From Acidimicrobiaceae bacterium (lineage in GTDB: Bacteria > Actinomycetota > Acidimicrobiia > Acidimicrobiales > RAAP-2), in assembly GCA_003152555.1 (NCBI GenBank), contig PMAL01000170.1, positions 1 through 15,078 on the forward strand: a DNA stretch of 15,078 bases. Reading direction: 5' to 3'. Below, piece by piece: positions 1 to 5,611 of this stretch. Positions within the stretch are counted from its first letter, which is position 1. The number at the start of each line of letters is the position of its first letter. The translations under genes were made by a program, and so were the position numbers. The notes under the pieces are model-generated. The model saw nothing but the letters and a program-made list of their open reading frames with translations. It made no database searches and was not told where the DNA came from.

Positions 1-159
1 CGCACGTACAACTTCAAGGAGAATCGCGTCACTGATCATCGCATCAACTTGACGAACTACAGCCTTGACGCAGTTTTGGCGGGCGACCTTGACCCGTACG
101 TCGACGCGCTGCTCGCGGACAAGCGAGCTCGCCAACTGGCCGAGAGTGACGGGCGTTAA
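1..159 (+). CDS. prfA: Peptide chain release factor 1, C-terminal 52 residues (5' end outside window)
   Basis: Class I release factor that recognises UAA and UAG stop codons and triggers peptidyl-tRNA hydrolysis on the ribosome. Only the C-terminal end is present, in frame 1 from the first base to the TAA at 157-159. The visible segment holds the highly conserved RF1/RF2 tail RTYNFKENRVTDHRINLT, followed by the usual acidic helix (LDAVLAGDLDPYVDALLAD). The GGQ loop and the stop-codon reading motif lie upstream of the window and cannot be checked. RF1 rather than RF2 is favoured by the following gene: prfA-prmC is one of the most conserved bacterial gene pairs, PrmC being the enzyme that methylates the GGQ glutamine of release factors. 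The prmC start lies inside the last codons of this gene. Confidence 0.95.
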   Translation, partial: RTYNFKENRVTDHRINLTNYSLDAVLAGDLDPYVDALLADKRARQLAESDGR

Positions 160-976
160 TCACGATCTCGTAGCCGAGCTCGTTGAGAGCGGGCTCGACG
201 CGCGCGAGGCACGCTGGCTCGTCGAGGAGTTCGTCTCTGGTGACGAATTCGAAGATCTGTCGACGCTGTACGCCGCCGCGCGTCGTCGCCGTGACGGTGA
301 GCCAATCCAGTACGTGATCGGGCACTGGCCGTTTCGGTCCTTGGACCTTGACGTCGATCCTCGAGTCCTCATTCCGAGGCCCGAAAGCGAAGAACTCGTC
401 GGCGTTGCCTTGAGCGAACTGGCCCAGGGAAACGTTCGTGCGCCCGTGATCATGGATCTGGGTTGCGGGTCGGGAGCGATTGGTTTGGCACTGCTCCGCG
501 AACTGGTAGAACGTGGCGTGGCGGCCACGCTGATAGCGGTCGACGAGTCGGGTGACGCGCTGGGCGTCGCCCGAGAGAACGCCATCAAGCATGACCTACG
601 CGCAGTCTCATTTGTGCAATCATCGTGGTTCGAAGATCTTGACGAGTCGTTGCGAGGTCGAGTTGATCTCATCGTGGCGAATCCGCCGTATGTTGGCGTC
701 CTGGAATTCGAGGATCTCGAAGATGTATTGCGTCACGAACCACTGAGCGCCATCGTGGCATCGGACGCGCACGGCGTCGTCGGATTCGAGGATCTGGATG
801 TGATCATTTCTGGCGCGCTTGGTTGGTTGAGCCCCAGTGGCACGTTGATCTGCGAACACTCGAACGTGCATCGCACCGCGGTGATTGAGGCCGCGACGAG
901 GGCCGGCTTTAACAGCGTGGACGACCTGGACGATATGGCCGGTCACCCGCGCATCCTGGTGGCGCGGCGAACATGA
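146..976 (+). CDS. prmC: Release factor glutamine N5-methyltransferase PrmC (HemK)
   Basis: SAM-dependent methyltransferase that modifies the glutamine of the GGQ motif in RF1 and RF2. I chose the GTG at 146 (276 residues), which overlaps the prfA end by 14 bases. The frame stays open upstream to an ATG at 65, but that would add 27 Arg/Thr-rich residues lying entirely over prfA. Visible family marks are the N-terminal GEPIQYVIG (51-59), IPRPESEE (76-83), the SAM-binding DLGCGSGAIGL (104-114), an acidic residue after the second strand (AVDES) and the catalytic NPPY (179-182) that holds the target glutamine amide. Length is normal for the family (about 275-290). The TGA at 974-976 overlaps the next ATG (ATGA), so translation of the two is probably coupled. 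The tetrapeptide FEDL occurs four times in this protein, noted separately. Confidence 0.95.
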   Translation: MTGVNHDLVAELVESGLDAREARWLVEEFVSGDEFEDLSTLYAAARRRRDGEPIQYVIGHWPFRSLDLDVDPRVLIPRPESEELVGVALSELAQGNVRAPVIMDLGCGSGAIGLALLRELVERGVAATLIAVDESGDALGVARENAIKHDLRAVSFVQSSWFEDLDESLRGRVDLIVANPPYVGVLEFEDLEDVLRHEPLSAIVASDAHGVVGFEDLDVIISGALGWLSPSGTLICEHSNVHRTAVIEAATRAGFNSVDDLDDMAGHPRILVARRT

Positions 977-1575
977 CGAAGGTGCTCGACGTTGAAGGCG
1001 CGCTTGACGCCTTGGTTACCGGTGGCGTTGTTGGTCTGCCGACTGACACGGTCTACGGTCTGGCCGCTTCGCTCGCGCATCCGCTGGCGATCGCCGCGCT
1101 TTTTCAGTTGAAAGGCCGCCCAACAACTGTGGCGCTGCCCGTACTGGTCAGTTCCGTAGCCCAGATCGAAGAACTGGGTGTCAAGTGGACGCGAAGAGCC
1201 CGTACCCTCAGTGACACGTTGTGGCCGGGCGCGCTGACGGTAGTCGTCGCGGTGCCATCGGCGTTGTCGGCGTTGGTTGGCAGTGCAACAGACACGGTGG
1301 GCTTTCGCTGTCCTCACGACGAGCTGTTACTCAGATTGCTTCAGCGAAGTGGACCCTTGGCGCTCACCAGTGCGAACGCGCACGGGAAGCGGCCGTGCGA
1401 AAGTGCGTCACAACTTCTCGAAGCCTTCGATGGTCGGAGCGGGCTGAGCGGCGTGATTGACGATGGACTTCGTACGGGCGACGTCTCGACCGTTGTTGAC
1501 ATCTCGCAACCGGAATGGCGAATAGTGCGCCAAGGCGCGACGAGTGCGGCGGCCCTCTCGGTGCTTCTCGACTAA
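973..1575 (+). CDS. tsaC: L-threonylcarbamoyladenylate synthase (TsaC/Sua5/YwlC family)
   Basis: Makes threonylcarbamoyl-AMP from threonine, bicarbonate and ATP, the first step of t6A37 modification of ANN-decoding tRNAs. The 200 residues correspond to the single-domain TsaC type without the extra C-terminal Sua5 domain. The YrdC fold is marked by PTDTVYGL (23-30), KGRP (47-50; the family binding lysine and arginine), LWPGALT (85-90), a VGFRCPHD strand (110-116) and LTSAN (132-136). It starts on the ATG overlapping the prmC stop. In M. tuberculosis the same order prfA-hemK-sua5 is seen, so this is the expected third member of the cluster. In that species the wecA homologue follows directly, whereas here unrelated genes intervene. 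Confidence 0.93.
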   Translation: MTKVLDVEGALDALVTGGVVGLPTDTVYGLAASLAHPLAIAALFQLKGRPTTVALPVLVSSVAQIEELGVKWTRRARTLSDTLWPGALTVVVAVPSALSALVGSATDTVGFRCPHDELLLRLLQRSGPLALTSANAHGKRPCESASQLLEAFDGRSGLSGVIDDGLRTGDVSTVVDISQPEWRIVRQGATSAAALSVLLD

Positions 1576-1597
1576 CCCCCCCAGCGAACGATAAGGT
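1568..1597 (+). promoter_or_regulatory. Candidate promoter for the DUF885 gene
   Basis: TAAGGT at 1592-1597 fits the actinobacterial -10 consensus TAnnnT. TCGACT at 1568-1573, 18 bases upstream, matches TTGACA at four of six positions. This would start transcription near 1604, leaving a short leader that carries the strong Shine-Dalgarno of the next gene. The -35 lies over the tsaC stop codon. This is pattern matching only. Confidence 0.35.
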
Positions 1598-1617
1598 CGA
1601 TTTTCGACGCGTTCAAT

Positions 1618-1625
1618 CAGGAGGT
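1618..1625 (+). promoter_or_regulatory. Strong ribosome binding site for the DUF885 gene
   Basis: CAGGAGGT is close to the full anti-Shine-Dalgarno complement and lies 5 bases before the ATG at 1631. It is the strongest RBS in the window and fixes this start. It contrasts with the neighbouring genes, which rely on overlaps or leaderless starts. Confidence 0.8.
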
Positions 1626-1630
1626 TTCCT

Positions 1631-3340
1631 ATGGCTGAAGTTGAAGTGGCTCGATCGGCGATATTTGCCTATGCCGACCAGTACGTGAATGAACGCGCGG
1701 TGCTGGACCCAATCTTTGGTACCGAAATTGGCGCGCACGAGGTGGACCATCTGCTCACGGATTTTTCTTCCGGTCAGGCACATCGAAACTTGGCCCATAC
1801 GCAAGCGGCGCTCGATCACATAATCGGACTCGAGCCCGGAGATGATCTCGACCGCGTTGCCCGGGCCGTCATGATTGAACGCCTGGAGAGTCAACTCGAG
1901 TTGGAACGCAGTGGCGAGGACCGGCGGACCTGGGGAGTCATTCATTCTCCGCTCTCGAGCGTTCGCCAAGCATTTGAACTCATGGATGCCACGAGTGCGC
2001 AACACGCAGAAGTGATTCGACTGCGCCTGATCCAGGTCCGCGTCTCGCTCAAGAGTTGGCAGAGTGGTCTTTATGACGCGGTGCCCGGGAGCATGCTTCC
2101 GTCGCGTCGACACATTCTGGGTGTGGCCCAGCAGGCGCGCACCTACGCGCAGGGAGCGTATTCTTCCTTCGCTCGCGAGGTAGCCCAGTCCACCGGTGTT
2201 GAATTTGAGGGTACGGGTTTGTCGGCCGCCGCGGCCGATGCCGACGGCGCGTGTGGCGAACTTGCGGAGTGGTTAGCCACGACACTTGCACCCTTGACCC
2301 ACGATGATGACCGGTGCGGCCTGGAGCGATACAAGCGTTGGTACCGATACTGGAACGGATGCGATCTTGACGTTGAGGATCTCTACGCCTGGGGATGGCA
2401 GGACCTGCAGCGCATCAAAAATCGGATGTGGGAACTGGCGGGTCTATTGGCCCCCGACGCGACCACGCTGATGGCAGTGGCCGAGGTCCTCGACCATGAC
2501 GATGCGCGGGCCATCAACGGTGCGGACGCGCTTTTAGAGAAACTCGACACATTCACCAAGGCAACGGTGGATCTGTTGGATGGCGCTCAGTTCGACATCG
2601 ATCCGCGAATCCGTCGCTGTGACGTGCGACTGGCGCCGCAAGGTTCGGCGGCAGCGCCTTATTACATTGGACCGAGCGAGGACCTCACGCGTCCGGGGAC
2701 GACCTGGTTTCCGACGCTCGGAGAGACTCGGTTCTCGTGGTGGCGTTACCCATCGATGTGGTACCACGAAGCTGTTCCGGGCCACCATCTTCAAGTAGCG
2801 ACCGTCACCCTCTTGTCCGATCGCCTGTCGCGCTTTCACCGTCTCGACGGGTGGACGAGTGGTTACGGCGAAGGCTGGGCCCTCTACGCCGAGCGACTCA
2901 TGGATGAACTTGGTGGTTACAGCGACCCGGGCGACGAGTTAGGTCACCTGTCAGCTCAGGCACTTCGCGCGGCGCGCATCGTGGTTGACTTGGGGCTGCA
3001 CATGGGCCTTTCGGCGCCAGACGATCTCGGAGAATTGGGTGAACTAGGCGACTGCTCGGGACAGACGTGGACCGCGGAGATGGCGGTGGCTCTTTTGGAG
3101 GGGTGGGCGCTAGAGCCGCACGACTTTGCCGCGTCCGAGGTCGATCGCTATTTGAGCATGCCAGCTCAGGCGACTTCCTACAAGGTGGGTGAGCGCGTAT
3201 GGCTCGAGATTCGCGAAGCTGCCCACCAACGTTTAGGGGGGCAGTTCGATTTAAAGAAATTCCACGCGCATTCGCTGAAACTCGGTCCAATGGGTTCAGA
3301 TCCATTGCGGGTCGAGATGGCGACCTGGGACGGGGACTGA
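1631..3340 (+). CDS. DUF885 family protein, probable zinc-dependent peptidase
   Basis: A 569-residue protein of the DUF885 family (PF05960), usual length 550-600. The signature HEAVPGHHLQ (379-388) is an HExxPGHH-type variant of the HExxH zinc motif. The downstream GYGEGWALYAE (Glu414) supplies the typical third metal ligand about 35 residues later, so the gluzincin-like site looks intact. No signal peptide or membrane segment is visible, suggesting a cytoplasmic enzyme. The substrate is not known for most of the family. It begins with a strong RBS and has its own candidate promoter, so it is probably transcribed independently of tsaC. The C-terminal third (PGDELGHLSAQALRAARIVVDLG) is the usual helical DUF885 tail. 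I am confident of the family, much less of the peptidase role, and cannot name a substrate. Confidence 0.88.
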   Translation: MAEVEVARSAIFAYADQYVNERAVLDPIFGTEIGAHEVDHLLTDFSSGQAHRNLAHTQAALDHIIGLEPGDDLDRVARAVMIERLESQLELERSGEDRRTWGVIHSPLSSVRQAFELMDATSAQHAEVIRLRLIQVRVSLKSWQSGLYDAVPGSMLPSRRHILGVAQQARTYAQGAYSSFAREVAQSTGVEFEGTGLSAAAADADGACGELAEWLATTLAPLTHDDDRCGLERYKRWYRYWNGCDLDVEDLYAWGWQDLQRIKNRMWELAGLLAPDATTLMAVAEVLDHDDARAINGADALLEKLDTFTKATVDLLDGAQFDIDPRIRRCDVRLAPQGSAAAPYYIGPSEDLTRPGTTWFPTLGETRFSWWRYPSMWYHEAVPGHHLQVATVTLLSDRLSRFHRLDGWTSGYGEGWALYAERLMDELGGYSDPGDELGHLSAQALRAARIVVDLGLHMGLSAPDDLGELGELGDCSGQTWTAEMAVALLEGWALEPHDFAASEVDRYLSMPAQATSYKVGERVWLEIREAAHQRLGGQFDLKKFHAHSLKLGPMGSDPLRVEMATWDGD

Positions 3341-3365
3341 CCAGAGTGGCCGTTCGCGGCGGTCA
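3338..3365 (+). terminator. Imperfect hairpin after the DUF885 gene, weak terminator candidate
   Basis: TGACC (3338-3342) pairs with GGTCA (3361-3365), and GCCG (3349-3352) pairs with CGGC (3357-3360) around a TTCG loop, leaving a six-base bulge on the 5' side. There is no U-run afterwards, so classical intrinsic termination is doubtful. The 5' arm includes the stop codon. It could equally be a chance structure. Confidence 0.2.
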
Positions 3366-3374
3366 GCTATCAGC

Positions 3375-3380
3375 AATAAT
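3375..3380 (+). promoter_or_regulatory. Candidate -10 box giving a leaderless GNAT mRNA
   Basis: AATAAT matches the -10 consensus TATAAT at five of six positions. It is separated by 6 bases (TATGAA) from the GTG at 3387, so transcription would start at or next to the start codon. No Shine-Dalgarno precedes this GTG, which is consistent with a leaderless transcript. No convincing -35 is visible. Confidence 0.4.
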
Positions 3381-3386
3381 TATGAA

Positions 3387-3980
3387 GTGCCGCGTCTAGT
3401 CACTCCGGTCATAGCTCAGGGTTCACTTCGCTCGTTTCAGCAACCAACCATTGCGGCCAGCGAAACGCTGCAGCTTCGTCCATGGACGATCAAAGATGTG
3501 CCCGCTGTGATGGCCGCCTACATGGATCCCGACATACGCCATTGGAATCTGCGTTCCCTCGATGAACACGAAGCGGTAGAGCTCATTGAGGATTGGTGTA
3601 GTAGATGGGAAAGGGAAGTGGGCGCCTATTGGGCAATCGTTAGCCTTCCGGATGGAGAGGTGCTGGGCCGGATTGGCGTGCGAGAAATTAATCTCGAAGA
3701 AGGGATAGGGGAGTTTTCCTATTGGGTTATGCCCAACGCGCGAGGCCACGGGGTCGCCGGCCTAGCGGTTGAAATTGTTAGCGAGTGGGCATTCGAAGAG
3801 CTTGGTTTTCACCGGTTGGAATTGCGCCACTCAGTTCATAACCTGCCGTCCTGTCGCGTCGCAACAAAGTCTCATTTCGAGTTAGAAGGAATTCTTCGCA
3901 GCGTGTTTTTGCTTTCTGACGGTTGGCACGACGCTCACCTACACGCAAGAATCAATCCGAAGGCAAATGTCGTCGTGTGA
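3387..3980 (+). CDS. GNAT family N-acetyltransferase, RimJ/RimL-like
   Basis: A 197-residue acetyl-CoA dependent N-acetyltransferase (Acetyltransf_3 type). The core begins around residue 27 with LQLRPWTIKDVPAV. It continues through the central strands (EVLGRIGVREI; GEFSYWVMP) and the acetyl-CoA pyrophosphate loop ARGHGVA (118-124), then LGFHRLELRHSVHNLPSC, the helix that in RimJ/RimL enzymes contacts the acceptor. The usual late motif 'lGF..EG' reads KSHFELEG, with His in place of the Gly. The target (a ribosomal protein N-terminus, an antibiotic or a metabolite) cannot be told. The GTG at 3387 is the only plausible start before the domain and adds a 26-residue leader. By eye the gene is richer in A/T than its neighbours, and it converges on the crotonase gene. 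Possibly acquired separately, but there is no mobile element to show it. Confidence 0.87.
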   Translation: MPRLVTPVIAQGSLRSFQQPTIAASETLQLRPWTIKDVPAVMAAYMDPDIRHWNLRSLDEHEAVELIEDWCSRWEREVGAYWAIVSLPDGEVLGRIGVREINLEEGIGEFSYWVMPNARGHGVAGLAVEIVSEWAFEELGFHRLELRHSVHNLPSCRVATKSHFELEGILRSVFLLSDGWHDAHLHARINPKANVVV

Positions 3981-3998
3981 ATTGCGAGTCCGGGGTAC

Positions 3999-4790
3999 TT
4001 ACTTTTCTTTGTCGACCTTGATGCTGCTCACCCAGGAGGCGGGTCGCTTTTCTAGGTAGGCGTTCATGCCTTCGTGCGCTTCTTCGCTCGCGAACAACTC
4101 GTTGGACAACTGCGCCATTTTGGCAAAAGCCTCATTGTGTGAATGCGAAGTTGACTGCAGGGCAAGTTGCTTGGCTACGGCAATGGCGTGCGGTTCGCCC
4201 GCGAGCAAATCGTTGAGTATCTCATTGACTGTCGCGTCGAGCGTTTCGAGCGGCACGGAATGATTGATGAGGCCCATGCGCACTGCTTCATCGGCGGGGA
4301 AGCGATTGCCTCGTAAGAAAGACGATTGCGCGTCGGCTTGGCGCATCTTGGGTAGGCATACCACCGAGATCGTTGCGGGCACCACGCCGACGCGAACCTC
4401 CGTGAATCCGAACATCGCCGTGTCAATGGCGACGGAAATGTCCATCACTGCCGCCAGTCCCACGCCGCCCGCGACGCAATGTCCCGCGATGCGACCTACG
4501 AATGGTTTGAAGGAATTTTGTATCCGCTGGAATAACGCCGCCAAGTTCACCGCACTCGTTTCGCCGTCGTCCACGTCCTTGGTCGAACGTTCCGCGAGGT
4601 TGGCGCCCGCGCAAAAGACGTTGCCCATGTTGGTCAGCACCGCAACGCGAATGTCGGAATTGGCGTCAACGTCGTCGATCGCACCAATGAGTTCTTGGAG
4701 CAGTTGGCGGCTGAGCGTGTTGCGTCCTTCGACGTCGCCCAGCGTGATGGTCATCACGCCGTCTGATGTTGCAGTCGTGACAAAGTTCAT
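3999..4790 (-). CDS. Enoyl-CoA hydratase/isomerase family protein, methylglutaconyl-CoA hydratase-like (LiuC/AtuE type)
   Basis: Crotonase-fold protein of 263 residues, last gene of the five-gene operon. The oxyanion-hole segments are CAGANL (60-65) and GHCVAGGVGLAAVMD (103-117). Of the two catalytic glutamates of classical enoyl-CoA hydratase, the second is present (Glu131 in FTEVRVG), but the first is replaced by Gly111. The pattern GGxxGL...FxxTEVRxGxxPAxIS resembles methylglutaconyl-CoA and isohexenylglutaconyl-CoA hydratases, as I recall LiuC, more than fatty acid beta-oxidation hydratases. That fits an operon carrying a biotin-dependent acyl-CoA carboxylase: the carboxylated glutaconyl-type CoA ester would be the substrate. 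The ATG at 4790 overlaps the preceding TAA by one base and is served by AAGGAG at 4797-4802. The exact substrate is inferred. Confidence 0.88.
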   Translation of the reverse strand: MNFVTTATSDGVMTITLGDVEGRNTLSRQLLQELIGAIDDVDANSDIRVAVLTNMGNVFCAGANLAERSTKDVDDGETSAVNLAALFQRIQNSFKPFVGRIAGHCVAGGVGLAAVMDISVAIDTAMFGFTEVRVGVVPATISVVCLPKMRQADAQSSFLRGNRFPADEAVRMGLINHSVPLETLDATVNEILNDLLAGEPHAIAVAKQLALQSTSHSHNEAFAKMAQLSNELFASEEAHEGMNAYLEKRPASWVSSIKVDKEK

Positions 4791-5611
4791 TAGGAACTCC
4801 TTGCTTGAGGGCCGTTACTCGCCGCGCCAGCGAAGGCCTGCGCGCGCAGCAGCCAGTGACGGCCGAGATCGCCGGTTTCTAACGACGTGTCGTCAATGTG
4901 ACGACGCTGGGTTACCACGAGGCAGAACTCATGTGCCGAGCCGCGGACCGTGTCGATTGCACCTTCGTCGCCCCAGGTCCACTGTTCGCCCGTTGGACTC
5001 GTCAGTTCCACGCGAACCTCGCTGTCCGGGACGTCTTCACCACGCACGGCGTAGGACCACTTCCTCGTCATGAAGCCCAGGCGGGCAATGTGCTGCAGGC
5101 GGTCGGTCGAACTTTGGCTCACTCCGAGTGCGTCCGCCACGTCAACACCGTGAGCCCACGTCTCCATCAGTCGGGCCGTGACGAACGAGACCGCCCCCAT
5201 CGAGGGCCCGAACCACGCAACTCGGTCGCCTGCGTGCAGCGACCTCGACGCTTCCAGCAATATCGTTCGATTGTGGCGCCACGATGCCAACTGTTCTGAC
5301 GACGAGAGTGAACGAAACGCGCCGAGTGTGTACTCGTCAATCCCTCGCGCCGCTGCGCCTTCGTAGAGCTGGCGAGCCTGATTTGCGAAACGCTCGGGGT
5401 CCGAAATGGCGCTCGCGCTGGCCCCGTCGAAGTAGGTGAGGTGACCGACCTGATCGGCGACACTCCAGCCCGGACTGGGCGTTGGGAGTTGGAACTGCTC
5501 ATCGGTGATGTTGGCCACGGTGTCGTCAAGTGCCTGCTGTTCATCGGCGAGGTCGCGGCGAACGCCGTCAAGTGTGGTGCCATTCGCGGCGTGTTGCACG
5601 ACGTCGTTCAC
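4790..5611 (-). CDS. TIGR03084 family protein (DinB/MDMPI-like putative metal-binding protein)
   Basis: A 273-residue protein recognised as the TIGR03084 family, related to the DinB and mycothiol-dependent maleylpyruvate isomerase N-terminal four-helix bundle. The first half has the typical LADEQQALDDTVANI helix, the sequence PSPGWSVADQVGHLTYFD (His57) and LMETWAHGVDVADALG (Glu150, His154), which would supply a His/Glu/His metal site. The C-terminal part (roughly 165-273) is an alpha/beta appendage with VELTSPTGEQWTWG and a late RGSAHEFCLVVTQRRH helix. No reaction is established for this family. MDMPI relatives use mycothiol, but I see nothing that proves thiol use here. The GTG at 5611 forms a GTGA overlap with the atuA stop. 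An upstream in-frame ATG at 5662 would extend back over atuA and is less likely. Its place between atuA and the hydratase suggests a catabolic or protective role in the same pathway. Confidence 0.85.
   Translation of the reverse strand: MNDVVQHAANGTTLDGVRRDLADEQQALDDTVANITDEQFQLPTPSPGWSVADQVGHLTYFDGASASAISDPERFANQARQLYEGAAARGIDEYTLGAFRSLSSSEQLASWRHNRTILLEASRSLHAGDRVAWFGPSMGAVSFVTARLMETWAHGVDVADALGVSQSSTDRLQHIARLGFMTRKWSYAVRGEDVPDSEVRVELTSPTGEQWTWGDEGAIDTVRGSAHEFCLVVTQRRHIDDTSLETGDLGRHWLLRAQAFAGAASNGPQARSS
4797..4802 (-). promoter_or_regulatory. Ribosome binding site of the crotonase gene
   Basis: On the minus strand AAGGAG lies 6 bases before the ATG at 4790, within the last codons of the upstream gene. 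It decides the crotonase start and is the best Shine-Dalgarno in the operon. Confidence 0.7.

Noticed and set aside
65..145. N-terminal extension of prmC from the ATG at 65
   Set aside because: It lies wholly over the prfA coding sequence in another frame, reads as Arg/Thr-rich sequence with no family similarity, and the GTG at 146 gives the normal PrmC length.
3981..3998. Terminator between the convergent GNAT and crotonase genes
   Set aside because: The 17-base gap has no stem-loop with a U-run on either strand.
4264..5073. 269-codon open frame on the plus strand
   Set aside because: Antisense to the crotonase and TIGR03084 genes, Ser/Arg/Pro-rich with no recognisable domain; a shadow of high-GC coding sequence.
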